DNA of 64,000 nt from DAOUJW01 sp034422115 (GCA_034422115.1 DAOUJW010000025.1:1-64000); one strand, 5' to 3'. Shown: positions 35,560-44,443, numbered from the stretch's first letter. Notes: generated by a model from the letters alone, not told the origin. Numbers and translations: made by a program.

Positions 35560-36239
35560 GGAACGGCCACTCCCGACCGCCTGCGCCAGAGGCGGGCGAG
35601 CTTCTTCTTGTTCTTGGTGATGGTGGTGAGAACGTGGATCAGGGGCGTTATCTGGCGGCGCACCTGGGTGGCCTGGGCCAGCGACTGCCGGAAGCCCTCC
35701 GGCGTGCCGTCGAAGTCCGGCATCTCCACGTAGGTGCGCCCCATCTCCACGAGGGTGTGGGAGTCGCTGACGGCGGTGGTGAGGATGCCGTGCTCAAGGG
35801 CAAGCTCCTCTGCCTTGCGGTTGTCGCGCTGCAGGGTGTTGCGGGCGTTGAAGGCCTCCATTATGTCCACGTGGGGCAGCACCTCGTACAGGGCCTCTTT
35901 GCTTATGACGGAGCGTCGGAAGTGGTCGAATGGGTGGGGTATGGACACCAGTCCGCCCTGCTCCTTGATCAGCCTTACCGTCTCCAGCGCGGGAAGCCCG
36001 CGTGGTATGCCTTCCTTCAGGAAGAGGCCGATTATCTCTCCGCCTGCGGTCTTGATCTCCTCTCCAATGATGACCTGAAACGGGGCCATTGCCTGCACCT
36101 TCAAGGCCCCCTGTATCGTGTTGTGGTCCGTGACGGCTATGCAGTCGAGGCCGGTCTTCACGCAGCGGGCGACAAAGTCCTCCAACTCAGTCTCAGAGTC
36201 GGGGGAGAACCCGGTGTGCATGTGGAGGTCAGTCCTCAG
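35556..36239 (-). CDS. PHP-domain metal-dependent phosphoesterase, probable CTG start
   Basis: 227 residues if started at CTG 36237-36239, giving LRTDLHMHTGFSPDS with the family's essential His-x-His. Starting at the ATG (36221) would delete the first metal-binding His. No ATG, GTG or TTG exists between an upstream in-frame stop at about 36303 and the CTG, which has GGGAG seven bases upstream. Other motifs: LDCIAVTDHNTIQGA, EEIKTAGGEIIGLF, VSIPHPFDHFR and TAVSDSHTLVEMG, the standard PHP histidines and acids. The gene overlaps xseB by 11 bases and the formyltransferase by four. Such proteins hydrolyse nucleotide or sugar phosphates; the substrate is unknown. Confidence 0.82.
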   Translation of the reverse strand: MRTDLHMHTGFSPDSETELEDFVARCVKTGLDCIAVTDHNTIQGALKVQAMAPFQVIIGEEIKTAGGEIIGLFLKEGIPRGLPALETVRLIKEQGGLVSIPHPFDHFRRSVISKEALYEVLPHVDIMEAFNARNTLQRDNRKAEELALEHGILTTAVSDSHTLVEMGRTYVEMPDFDGTPEGFRQSLAQATQVRRQITPLIHVLTTITKNKKKLARLWRRRSGVAVP

Positions 36240-36489
36240 CGTCCTGCTCCCTCTCGCCGGTGAGTAGACGCATCTGCTCGCCGTAGGCCGTCTGCAGGCG
36301 TGTTATCCGAAGCTCGGCGGCGCTGAGAAGCTCGTTGCATATGCGGGCCAGCCGCGTGCCCTCTTCGAACAGGCGTGTGGCCTCTGCCAGCGACAGGCCG
36401 CCCTCTTCAAGGGCGCGCACCGTCTCCTCAAGGCTGGTGTACGCCTCCTCGAAGGTGATTTCCTCGTTCTTGGGTTCTTCGTTGCTCAT
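36229..36489 (-). CDS. xseB: Exodeoxyribonuclease VII small subunit
   Basis: 86 residues with the family core ITFEEAYTSLEETVRALEEGGLSLAEATRLFEEGTRLARICNELL. It assembles in several copies around XseA for single-strand DNA exonuclease activity. It overlaps the xseA stop by four bases (ATGA), a typical pairing. Confidence 0.94.
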   Translation of the reverse strand: MSNEEPKNEEITFEEAYTSLEETVRALEEGGLSLAEATRLFEEGTRLARICNELLSAAELRITRLQTAYGEQMRLLTGEREQDAED

Positions 36490-37667
36490 GGACTTGTCAC
36501 GCGGGCCGGGAAGCCGCCGCCCGCGACGGTGATGTCAAGGTCGTCTCCGGGGCTGACCTGCTCAACCGACGTCACCGGCTCCCGGCTGTCCTGCCTCTGC
36601 ACTACGGCGTAGCCTCTGGCAAGCACGCCTGCGGGGTTGAGGGAGGCCATGCGCGACTCCAGGGCGCTGAGCCTCTCGCCGCGGAGGTTGAGGTAGGAGT
36701 CCAGAGCGCGGGCGTTGCCCTGGGAGAGGTCGTCTATGCGCTGCCGCCAGGAGGGTACGTCCGGGGCGTGGCGCTCAAGCTGCCTATAGGTCTGGTCAAG
36801 GTCACGGCTCCTGTCGCTCAGGTCTCCTGAGATCCACTGGTATATGCCTCTCTGGTGGTAGTGGATGCGCTCCAGAAGCTCGTCCATGTCCGGCGCGGCC
36901 AGCTCAGCCGCCGCGGATGGCGTGGGCGCGCGGCAGTCGGCCACCATGTCCGCGATGGTGTAGTCCGTCTCGTGGCCCACTGCGCTGATGACGGGCGCGC
37001 GGCTGGCGTAGATGGCCCGGGCCACCGGCTCCTCGTTGAAGGGCCACAGGTCCTCCAGCGACCCTCCGCCGCGTGCCAGGATGACCAGGTCAAGGTCATC
37101 CTCCGCGTTGAAGGCGTCAAAGGCGTCCACGATGCCTGCGGCGGCCGTGTCGCCCTGAACGGGGGTCGGGGCGAATGCAAGCTCCACCAGGGGGTATCGA
37201 CGCCGCAGGATGTTCTGTATGTCGTGCCAGACGGCGCCCGTGGGGGACGTGGCAACGCCAATGCGCTTTGGGAAGTCTGGAAGGGGCCGCTTGCGGGAGA
37301 CCTGGAACAGGCCCTCGGCCTCCAGCTTCATCTTGAGGCGCTCCAGCTCCAGGTGCAGCTCCCCGACGCCCTCCGGCTGGGCCAGGTCTGCGATTAGCTG
37401 CAGGTCTCCCCGCACCTCGTAGATGGATATGCGCCCGTGGGCAATGACGGCCGCGCCTTCGGCCAGGTGCTCGCCGCCGTAGCCGGGTCGGAACATGACG
37501 CACCGCACTTGGCTGGTGGCGTCCTTGAGGGTGAAGTAGTAGTGGCCCGCCGCGGAGCGCGTCAGGTTAGACACCTCGCCGCGCATCCACAGGTCGTTCA
37601 GCAGGGAGTCGGCTTCCAGCGAGTCCTTGAGGTATCGCGTTATCTGGCTGACGGCGTAGACGGGCAC
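36486..37667 (-). CDS. xseA: Exodeoxyribonuclease VII large subunit
   Basis: 393 residues. N-terminal OB-fold (VYAVSQITRYLKDSLEADSLLNDLWMRGEVSN), then the catalytic domain with KRIGVATSPTGAVWHDI, DLVILARGGGSLEDLWPFNEE and ISAVGHETDYTIADMVADCRAPTPSAAAE, and a C-terminal coiled coil. The core motifs of the family are all present. A GTG start at 37667 follows the efp stop by one base. With XseB it degrades single-stranded DNA from either end into oligonucleotides in mismatch and recombination repair. Confidence 0.95.
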   Translation of the reverse strand: MPVYAVSQITRYLKDSLEADSLLNDLWMRGEVSNLTRSAAGHYYFTLKDATSQVRCVMFRPGYGGEHLAEGAAVIAHGRISIYEVRGDLQLIADLAQPEGVGELHLELERLKMKLEAEGLFQVSRKRPLPDFPKRIGVATSPTGAVWHDIQNILRRRYPLVELAFAPTPVQGDTAAAGIVDAFDAFNAEDDLDLVILARGGGSLEDLWPFNEEPVARAIYASRAPVISAVGHETDYTIADMVADCRAPTPSAAAELAAPDMDELLERIHYHQRGIYQWISGDLSDRSRDLDQTYRQLERHAPDVPSWRQRIDDLSQGNARALDSYLNLRGERLSALESRMASLNPAGVLARGYAVVQRQDSREPVTSVEQVSPGDDLDITVAGGGFPARVTSP

Positions 37668-37668
37668 C

Positions 37669-38232
37669 TCAGCCCACCCTTTCGAGGTACTCCCCTGAGC
37701 GAGTGTCCACCCTCACCACCTCGCCCACGTTCACGAAGAAGGGCACGTTCACGTCCAGCCCGGTCTCCAGCTTGGCGGGCTTGGTGCTGCCCTGGGCCGT
37801 GTTGCCGCGGACAGCGGGTGGGGTGTCATCCACGCGCAGCTCCACGTAGGTGGGCAACTCCAGGGATATGGGGTCTCCCCTGTAGAAGACCAGTTCAACC
37901 ATGTCCTGCTCCTTGATGTACAGGAGGGCGTCGCCCAGCTTGTCTGAGTCGAGAGGGTGCTGATCGAAGCTGCGGGTGTCCATGAAGTAGTAGAGGCCGT
38001 CGTCGCCGTAAAGGTACTGGGCCTCACGGGTGTCCACCTCAGCGAGCGTGAGCTTCTGGTTCCCCGGCACGTTGCGCTCGATGGTACGTCCGTTGCGGAG
38101 GCCGCGCAGCTTCAGGGTGAGCACGGGAGCGCGCTGTTGCATCTTGGTGTGCTTCCAGTCCAGGACTTGCCAAGGCTCCTCCTCCAGCTCGATTACGGTG
38201 CCTCTTCTCAGTTCGCTGTAGCTTATGGTCAT
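37669..38232 (-). CDS. efp: Elongation factor P
   Basis: 187 residues in three beta-barrel domains, ending VNVGEVVRVDTRSGEYLERV. It relieves ribosome stalling at polyproline. In E. coli the tip of domain I carries a modified Lys34 in KPGKG; here the aligned loop is KHTKMQQRAP, so that site is Gln33 followed by Arg34. No modification enzyme (EpmA, EarP or YmfI type) is in the window. The ATG at 38232 lies one base after the pepQ stop and gives MTISYSELRRGTVIEL, the family start. The large secreted proteins here contain proline-rich stretches. Confidence 0.93.
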   Translation of the reverse strand: MTISYSELRRGTVIELEEEPWQVLDWKHTKMQQRAPVLTLKLRGLRNGRTIERNVPGNQKLTLAEVDTREAQYLYGDDGLYYFMDTRSFDQHPLDSDKLGDALLYIKEQDMVELVFYRGDPISLELPTYVELRVDDTPPAVRGNTAQGSTKPAKLETGLDVNVPFFVNVGEVVRVDTRSGEYLERVG

Positions 38233-38233
38233 C

Positions 38234-39319
38234 CTACACTCCGATCCTGTCCATCTTTGGGGCTTTGCTGATAACACGCGCTCTGCCGTTCTCCAGAAAC
38301 ACTATGTCCTCGATGCGAACGCCTCCCCACCCTGTGAGGTATATCCCCGGCTCGATGGTGAAGGCCATGTTGTCCTCAAGCACCATTGTGGAGGTGGGCC
38401 CCACGCCGGGCATCTCGTGGACGGCCAAGCCGACGCCGTGCCCAAGGCTGTGGCCGAAGTTGTCGCCGTAGCCGGCCTCCTCGATAACCGCTCGCGCCAG
38501 ACCGTCGGCTTCCCCGGCGGTCATGCCCTTCTCCACGGTGGCAATGGCGGTGAGCTGCGCGCCCAGAACGGTGTCGTACACCTTGCGGAAGGTGTCGTCC
38601 GGCTGGCCGATGCAGAGGGTTCGGCTCAGGTCGCTGCAATAGCCCTCGTACTTGGCGCCCATGTCAATTATCAGGCAGTCTCCATCGCGGATGGGCACGT
38701 CCGCGGCCCGGTGGTGTGGCAGGGCGGCGTTGGGCCCGGCGGCCACAATGGTCTCAAAGGATACGGACTCCGCTCCAAGCTCGCGCATGGCCTTCTCCAG
38801 CATCCACGCCACCTCCACCTCCGTGTGGCCGGGGCGGATGGTGGGGGCGACCTGGGCAAAGGCCTCGTCCGCGATCTCGATGGACTTGGTGAGTACGGCC
38901 ATCTCGTCGGCGTCCTTCACGGCGCGAAGCTCCTCCACAAGGCCGCCGGTCGCCATGAGGGAGACGTCCAGGCTGGGGCTGGCTTCGTCGATGGTCTTGA
39001 CTATGCCGGAGTGGGAGGCCACGGTCACGTGCTGGCTCTCGAAGCCCAGCTTGCGGACTCCCATCTCACCCAGGAGGGTGGTCAGCCAGTCAAGCCCGCC
39101 CCTCATTCGATGCACGCGGAAGTCCGGGCACTGATTGCCCGCCTGCTCAATGTAGCGGAAGTCCGTGGCGAGCACGGCGTCGGTGGCGGTTATGAAGAGG
39201 TACCCGGCTGAGCCGGTGAACCCCGACAGGTAGCGGCGGTTCTCCCCCGAGGAGACCATCAGGGCATCAACGCCCGCCTCATCAAACTTGGCCCTTATCT
39301 TTTCCAGCCTTGCTTTCAT
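38234..39319 (-). CDS. pepQ: Xaa-Pro peptidase (M24 family)
   Basis: 361 residues. N-terminal creatinase-like domain (VDALMVSSGENRRYLSGFTGSAGYL) and pita-bread metallopeptidase domain with the metal ligands in IIDMGAKYEGYCSDLSRT, HSLGHGVGLAVHE, FTIEPGIY and VRIEDIVF. It splits peptides with proline at the second position. The start overlaps the aroQ stop by four bases and has GGAG seven bases upstream. The pepQ-efp pairing is widespread in bacteria. The symbol is by family; aminopeptidase (PepP) activity is an alternative. Confidence 0.92.
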   Translation of the reverse strand: MKARLEKIRAKFDEAGVDALMVSSGENRRYLSGFTGSAGYLFITATDAVLATDFRYIEQAGNQCPDFRVHRMRGGLDWLTTLLGEMGVRKLGFESQHVTVASHSGIVKTIDEASPSLDVSLMATGGLVEELRAVKDADEMAVLTKSIEIADEAFAQVAPTIRPGHTEVEVAWMLEKAMRELGAESVSFETIVAAGPNAALPHHRAADVPIRDGDCLIIDMGAKYEGYCSDLSRTLCIGQPDDTFRKVYDTVLGAQLTAIATVEKGMTAGEADGLARAVIEEAGYGDNFGHSLGHGVGLAVHEMPGVGPTSTMVLEDNMAFTIEPGIYLTGWGGVRIEDIVFLENGRARVISKAPKMDRIGV

Positions 39320-39762
39320 CCGGTTGCTCCTTCGTTTATTCTTGCCGTCAGAATCTCCAGGGCGGCAATGTACCCCCGCCAGCTCAGGCCGCTTATCTGG
39401 CCCACGGCCACGGGCGCTACCACTGAGCGGTGCCGCCACTCCTCCCTTGCATACAGGTTGGACAGGTGCACCTCCACAACGGGAAGCGAGGTGTCCACCA
39501 GCGCCTCTCTGAGGGAGAGGCCGTAGTGGGTGAGCGCGCCCGGGTTGATGATTATACCATTGGCGGTGGGCGCCTGCGCCTGCAGGTAGTCTATGATTGA
39601 TCCCTCGCTGTTGGACTGGAAGAAGCTCACGTCCGTGCCAAGCTCCTCGGCGCGGCGCTTCACCGCCTCCTCAATGTCGTGCAGGGACATGGAGCCGTAG
39701 ATGGCGGGGTCTCGTTGCCCCAGCATGTTCAGGTTTGGCCCGTTGATTACCAGAAGTCTCAA
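39316..39762 (-). CDS. aroQ: 3-dehydroquinate dehydratase, type II
   Basis: 148 residues, the typical size. Motifs: VINGPNLNMLGQRDPAIYG with the catalytic Tyr loop, FFQSNSEGSIIDYLQ, IINPGALTHYGLSLREAL and EVHLSNLYAREEWR. It forms 3-dehydroshikimate in the shikimate pathway as a dodecamer. The TTG at 39762 is chosen: AGAGG lies eight bases upstream, and the longer frame to 39840 is translated repeat sequence. First gene of a tightly coupled run with pepQ and efp. Confidence 0.96.
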   Translation of the reverse strand: MRLLVINGPNLNMLGQRDPAIYGSMSLHDIEEAVKRRAEELGTDVSFFQSNSEGSIIDYLQAQAPTANGIIINPGALTHYGLSLREALVDTSLPVVEVHLSNLYAREEWRHRSVVAPVAVGQISGLSWRGYIAALEILTARINEGATG

Positions 39763-39799
39763 TTCAGTCGCCTCTTCCGGGTTGCGCGGGCTGTAAATC

Positions 39800-39890
39800 A
39801 GCCCCCTCTCTGCCTCTCCCCCTTGAGGGGGAGAGAACACCCCTTCCCCCGCAAGCGGGGGAAGGTTGGGATGGGGGTGCTGAGGAGTTC
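39800..39890. repeat. Intergenic palindromic repeats
   Basis: Two G/C hairpins in tandem: CTCTCCCCCTTGAGGGGGAGAG and CCCTTCCCCCGCAAGCGGGGGAAGG (the second symmetrical around GCAAGC). The same families recur at 48490-48516, 52160-52295 and 58100-58215. They fill the gap between the Xer and aroQ genes. Confidence 0.82.
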
Positions 39891-39941
39891 ATAAGGGTAT
39901 CCCTTAGCAGGAATGACGACGATGTGGAGATCTGGCGCAAG

Positions 39942-40997
39942 CTACGCAACGGCCTCATCCTGGGAATCTGGTTGGGACTCTGACTGTGATTCCGGCGCTT
40001 TCTCTGGACTCATTCCTGCCCTGGGGTGAGCCTTGAGATACTCCTTGCGGGACTGCGCCAGGCTCACGTGGGTGTAAATCTGCGTGGTGGCCGGGGAGGA
40101 GTGACCCAGAAGCTCCTGTACGATGCGCAGGTCTGCGCCTCCGTCCAGCATGTGCGTGGCGAAGGTGTGCCTCAGCATGTGGGGATGCACCTTGGTGTCC
40201 GTGGACTGGAGGCTGTACTTCTTCACCATCTCCTGAACTGAGCGCTTGGTGAGCCTGCCGCCGGACTTGTTCAGGAAAAGGGCGTCGGTCCTGCGACCCC
40301 CCAGCTTGGGGCGACCTTCGTTGATGTAGCGGTCAAGGGCCTCGTGGGCGGGCCTGCCGAAGACCACCTCGCGCTCCTTGGACCCCTTGCCCACCGTCCT
40401 CACCCGTCGCCGCGCCATGTCCACGTCCTTCACGTCCAGCCCCGACAGCTCGCTCACCCGGAGGCCTGTGGCGTAGAGCACTTCAAGGATGGCCCTGTCC
40501 CGCAGCTGCATGGCCGGGGCCTTGGGCTTGCCCTTGGTGTCGGGGTCGTCCGGCGTGGTAATCAGGCCCTCAACCTCCTCCTTGCCCATAATGCGGGGAA
40601 GGGTCTTCTCCGCCTTGGGGATGAGCGCCCGTGACTGGCGGCTGCCCCGCTTCCACAGGGGGCTGGGCGGCACAACACCTCGTCTGACCAGGTAGCGGAA
40701 GAAGGAGCGAAGGGCGGCCAGCGACCTTGTGACGCTTCCACGCTCGTGGCCGCGCTTCATCTGCCCGCGTCCCGTTTCTATGGGACGACTGGACATGAGC
40801 CAGGCGACGTATCGCCTCAGGAAGCCGCGGTCCACCTGCGCCGGGGACTCAAGGCCCTGCTCCTCCATGAACTGGAAGAGCGGCGCCAGGTCGTTGATGT
40901 AGTTGCGAACGGTGTACTCGGACAGGCTGCGCTCTCCCTTGAGGTGGTCCCTGTACTCCCGGAGGTAGTCCTGCTCCATCACCTGGGGCGTGCTCAT
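39942..40997 (-). CDS. Tyrosine site-specific recombinase, XerC/XerD type
   Basis: 351 residues. An N-terminal SAM-like core-binding domain (LREYRDHLKGERSLSEYTVRNY) precedes the catalytic domain with Arg180 (YATGLRVSE), Lys204 (TVGKGSKER), His283-x-x-Arg286 (HPHMLRHTFATH), His309 (ELLGHSS) and the nucleophile Tyr318 (QIYTHV). Complete active site. It probably resolves chromosome dimers at a dif-like site. It overlaps topA by four bases, a conserved topA-xer arrangement. The C-terminal tail is rich in Ser, Gln, Glu and Asp. Whether it is XerC or XerD cannot be decided here. Confidence 0.9.
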   Translation of the reverse strand: MSTPQVMEQDYLREYRDHLKGERSLSEYTVRNYINDLAPLFQFMEEQGLESPAQVDRGFLRRYVAWLMSSRPIETGRGQMKRGHERGSVTRSLAALRSFFRYLVRRGVVPPSPLWKRGSRQSRALIPKAEKTLPRIMGKEEVEGLITTPDDPDTKGKPKAPAMQLRDRAILEVLYATGLRVSELSGLDVKDVDMARRRVRTVGKGSKEREVVFGRPAHEALDRYINEGRPKLGGRRTDALFLNKSGGRLTKRSVQEMVKKYSLQSTDTKVHPHMLRHTFATHMLDGGADLRIVQELLGHSSPATTQIYTHVSLAQSRKEYLKAHPRAGMSPEKAPESQSESQPDSQDEAVA

Positions 40998-43138
40998 ACG
41001 GCCACCTCAACCCTGTCCTGCTCAGGCTCCGGCTCAGGGGCGTCGCCTCTGAAGTCGCAGGCGTTGCACCGCGCCCTGTTCCTGCCGGATGCCAGCAGCA
41101 GGTCTCCGCACTCCGGGCAGGGCTGTGGGAGGGGGCGCTGCCTCACGGAGAAGTCGCAGTTGGGGTAGTTGGAGCAGCCGTAGAAGGTCGAGTTGCGCTT
41201 GCCGCCGCGCCTCTGCACCAGGTCGCCGCCGCAGCGGGGGCAGGTGGCGCCAGTCGGTATGCGGTAGGGCTTGCTGTTCCTGCACTCCGGGAAGCCGGTG
41301 CAGGAGAGGAACGGCCCGAATCGGCCCATCTTGATGGCCATTGGCCTTTCGCACTCCTCGCACGACTGGTCCGTCAGCTCGTCCTCCACCTTCATCCTGG
41401 GGATGTCCATCGCCTCTTCAACGGACTTGCTGAAGCCCTGGTAGAAATCGCCGAGCATGGGCACCCACTCGCGGTCGCCTTGGGCTATCTTGTCCAGGTC
41501 CTCCTCCATCTGGGCGGTGAACCCCGTGTCCATGATGTCCGGGAAGTTCTGGTTGAGCAGGTCGCACACCGTGACGCCCAGGGCGGTGGGCTTGAAGCGG
41601 CCACCCTCCTTGTTGACGTAGTGCCTGTTCTGGATGGTGGAGATGGTGGGCGCGTAGGTGCTTGGCCTGCCAATGCCCTGCTCCTCAAGGGTCTTCACAA
41701 TGGACGCCTCGGTGTACATTGGAGGAGGCTGGGTGAAGTGCTGGCGTGGGTCAAGCCCCAGGCACTTCAGCGCGTCGTCCTCCTTCATCTCTGGCAGCAG
41801 GGCCTGGTCTCTGTCGTCCGAGGAGTCGTCCACGTCCTCAAGATACAGCCTGCGGAAGCCGGGGAACTTGAGGACGCTCCCGGTGGCCCTGAACACGTAG
41901 GTCTTGCCGGACTTGGCGGCGGCGTCGATGTCCACCGACGTGGAGTCCAGAAGGGCGTCTGCCATCTGGCTGGCCAGTGTGCGCTTCCAGATGAGGTCGT
42001 ACAGCCTGAGCTGGTCGCGGGACAGCTGCTTGGAGATGCTGTCCGGGTCTCTGGGGATGGACGTGGGCCGTATGGCCTCGTGGGCCTCCTGCGCGGACTT
42101 GCTCCTGGTGGTGTATACCCTGGGCGACTTGGGGGCGTACTCCGCTCCGTACTGCTTGCGAATGTAGGCCTGGGCCTCCCGCAGCGCCTGGGACGATAGA
42201 TTGGTGGAGTCCGTTCTCATATAGGTGATTAGTCCCACCGAACCCTCGTTGCCGATGGCCAGCCCCTCGTAGAGTTGCTGGGCTAGCATCATGGTCTTGC
42301 TGGTGGAGAAGCGCAGCTTTCTCCAAGCCTCCTGCTGCAACGAGCTTGTGGTGAAGGGAGCGGCGGGCCTCTGGCGCACCTGCCGGGTCCTGACGCTGGC
42401 TACCTTGTAAGCCGCGCCGTCCAGGTCCGCGACCAGCTTCGAGGCGTCGTCCTCCGTCGGGATCTCCAGCCTGCCCTTCTGCCCTCGCAGGGAGTGGAGG
42501 CCGGCCTTGAAGCCGCGGCCGGCGGTCTCCAGGTTTGCGTCTATCGTCCAGTACTCCTTGGGAACAAAGGCCTGAATCTCCCGGTCCCTGTCAACGATTA
42601 GGCGAAGGGCCACCGACTGTACGCGGCCCGCGGACAGCGCCCTGCGCCTGGCGTAGTGGTGGACCACCTTACGCCACAGGACGGGGCTGAGCTTGTAGCC
42701 CACCAAGCGATCAAGGATGCGCCGCGTCTGCTGGGCGTTGACCAGGTTCAGGTCGATGTCCCTGGGCTGTTGGAATGCCTCTTTGAGGGCGTCCTCCGTT
42801 ATCTCGTGGAAGACCACCCGCTTGAGTGGCCTCTTCTCCAGCCCGGCGGAGTGAACCAGGTGCCAGGCAATCGCCTCACCCTCGCGGTCGGGGTCTGTGG
42901 CCAGGTAGATGTTGGGCGCGTCCTTGGAGTCCCGGCGTATCTCCCGCACCAGCTTCTTCTTGTCCTCCATCACCTCATAGCTGGGCGCGAAGCCGTCGTC
43001 CACGTCCACGCCAAGCTCCCTCTGGGGAAGGTCGCGCACGTGGCCCAGGGAAGCGACGACGTTGTAGTCGTCGCCAAGATATCGGCCTACGGTGCGGGCC
43101 TTGGCCGGTGACTCTACTATTACAAGATTCTTAGGCAT
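40994..43138 (-). CDS. topA: DNA topoisomerase I
   Basis: 714 residues. TOPRIM domain with NLVIVESPAKARTVGRYLG and the acidic YLATDPDREGEAIAWHL, followed by the gate domains with active-site Tyr306 in GLITYMRTDSTNLS. At least two Cys4 zinc modules (CEECERPMAIKMGRFGPFLSC; CPRCGGDLVQRRGGKRNSTFYGC) and a final CPECGDLL module lie at the C-terminus. It relaxes negative supercoils. Compared with the common KVRRGLSAGRVQS, the segment WRKVVHHYARRRALSAGRVQS seems to carry a short insertion. It sits six bases after the dprA stop. Confidence 0.96.
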   Translation of the reverse strand: MPKNLVIVESPAKARTVGRYLGDDYNVVASLGHVRDLPQRELGVDVDDGFAPSYEVMEDKKKLVREIRRDSKDAPNIYLATDPDREGEAIAWHLVHSAGLEKRPLKRVVFHEITEDALKEAFQQPRDIDLNLVNAQQTRRILDRLVGYKLSPVLWRKVVHHYARRRALSAGRVQSVALRLIVDRDREIQAFVPKEYWTIDANLETAGRGFKAGLHSLRGQKGRLEIPTEDDASKLVADLDGAAYKVASVRTRQVRQRPAAPFTTSSLQQEAWRKLRFSTSKTMMLAQQLYEGLAIGNEGSVGLITYMRTDSTNLSSQALREAQAYIRKQYGAEYAPKSPRVYTTRSKSAQEAHEAIRPTSIPRDPDSISKQLSRDQLRLYDLIWKRTLASQMADALLDSTSVDIDAAAKSGKTYVFRATGSVLKFPGFRRLYLEDVDDSSDDRDQALLPEMKEDDALKCLGLDPRQHFTQPPPMYTEASIVKTLEEQGIGRPSTYAPTISTIQNRHYVNKEGGRFKPTALGVTVCDLLNQNFPDIMDTGFTAQMEEDLDKIAQGDREWVPMLGDFYQGFSKSVEEAMDIPRMKVEDELTDQSCEECERPMAIKMGRFGPFLSCTGFPECRNSKPYRIPTGATCPRCGGDLVQRRGGKRNSTFYGCSNYPNCDFSVRQRPLPQPCPECGDLLLASGRNRARCNACDFRGDAPEPEPEQDRVEVAV

Positions 43139-43144
43139 TTAACC

Positions 43145-44272
43145 TCATGCGGGCGAGGCGTGGTATTCGGCTTGCGCCTCGCGCGTCCTTATGTAGCTCA
43201 TTCCGCCCACCTGCCTCACCAGCCCCTTGATCTCCATCATAGCAAGGGAACTGCTGACCGAGGCCACGGGCAGGCCGGATGTCCTCTGTATGTCGTCTAT
43301 GTGCAGCGGCTCAAAGGTGATGTATCGCAGCAACTGCGCCTCCTCGTCGTTCTGGGGCAGGATGGGAAGCAGCTCTATCTGCTGGCCCAGCGCGGAGAAG
43401 TTCAGCTCCTCCAGGATGTCGGTGTAGTCCAGCACCATCTTCGCGCCCTGCTGGATGAGGCGGTTGGCCTCCCTGCTGGCGGGCGAGAAGATGCTGCCGG
43501 GCACCGCCATGACCTCCCGGTCCTGGTCCAGGGCGTGGCGAACCGTCCACAGCGCGCCGCTCCCCTCACCCGCCTCCACCACTACCGTGCCGGGCGTGAG
43601 GCCGCTCAGGATGCGGTTCCTGCGGGGGAAGTTCTTGGCCTCCGGCCGGATGCCCGGCGGGTGTTCGCTTATCAGAGCGCCGTTCTCGGACACCTCCCGG
43701 GCCATCTGGGCGTGCTCCGGGGGATACACGGTGTCCAGGCCGTTGGCCAGCACCGCCAGGGTGCGCCCTCCGCAGTCCAGCGCGGCGCGGTGGGCAATGG
43801 AGTCTATGCCACGGGCCAGGCCGCTGACTATCGTTACGCTGTTCTTCGACAGGTCCTCGGCAAGCTGGCGGGTCACCTCGCGGCCGTAGGACGTGGTCTT
43901 GCGAGTGCCCACAATCGTCACGGAGCGCATGTCCTCCGGCAGGATGCGGCCCTTGACGTACAGCACGGGCGGGTAGTCGTAGACCTCCTTGAGGAGGCTT
44001 GGGTAACGGTGGTCTCTAGCGGTGAAGGCGTCTATCCCCAGCTTCTCAAGTCGCTCCCACTCGGCGTCCGGCGAAATGGAAGGCCGTCGGGAGACGATGG
44101 CCCTCACCGAGCGCTGGTCCAGGCCTGCTGCCGCCAGGTCAGAGGAACCGGCGCGCCAGGCCGTCTCCAGGTCGCCAAAGTAGCTCTCCATTATGGCGAA
44201 CCTGGCCCTGCCGATGGTGGATATGCGATTGAAGGCCACCCAGTACCTGGCCTGGTCTGTGCCTGTAGTCAT
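43145..44272 (-). CDS. dprA: DNA-processing protein DprA (DNA protecting, transformation)
   Basis: 375 residues from ATG 44272. N-terminal helix-hairpin-like part, Rossmann-like core with VTIVGTRKTTSYGREV, IVSGLARGIDSIAHRAAL, NGLDTVYPPEH, EHPPGIRPEAKNFPRRNRILSGL and VVEAGEGSGALWTVRHAL, and a C-terminal winged helix (about 300-365). It loads RecA on incoming single-stranded DNA; the gene is found in many bacteria regardless of proven competence. The longer frame to 44335 has no ribosome site. A promoter-like pair ends a few bases before the ATG, so the mRNA may be leaderless. Confidence 0.94.
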   Translation of the reverse strand: MTTGTDQARYWVAFNRISTIGRARFAIMESYFGDLETAWRAGSSDLAAAGLDQRSVRAIVSRRPSISPDAEWERLEKLGIDAFTARDHRYPSLLKEVYDYPPVLYVKGRILPEDMRSVTIVGTRKTTSYGREVTRQLAEDLSKNSVTIVSGLARGIDSIAHRAALDCGGRTLAVLANGLDTVYPPEHAQMAREVSENGALISEHPPGIRPEAKNFPRRNRILSGLTPGTVVVEAGEGSGALWTVRHALDQDREVMAVPGSIFSPASREANRLIQQGAKMVLDYTDILEELNFSALGQQIELLPILPQNDEEAQLLRYITFEPLHIDDIQRTSGLPVASVSSSLAMMEIKGLVRQVGGMSYIRTREAQAEYHASPA

Positions 44273-44282
44273 GGCGTCACAT

Positions 44283-44311
44283 AGGATAGCATAGGGGCAA
44301 GAGGTGGACAA
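44283..44311 (-). promoter_or_regulatory. Candidate promoter for dprA-topA-xer
   Basis: TTGTCC (44306-44311), 17 bp, TATCCT (44283-44288) on the minus strand. The -10 box ends 10 bp before the dprA ATG, implying almost no 5' leader. The cdsA promoter at 52643 has the same architecture (TTGTTC-17-TATCCT). Confidence 0.5.
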
Positions 44312-44443
44312 CTCCGCTTTGTGCGTGGCTGGCACGCACTGGCAATCTCAATACTTCCCGCTCCCTGTACTCGATACGGGGGTGAGCGGGCCCATGGCTG
44401 CCCTCAGGCGGCGCCAGGCTGCAAGTGAGACTGGTTCTCAGCC

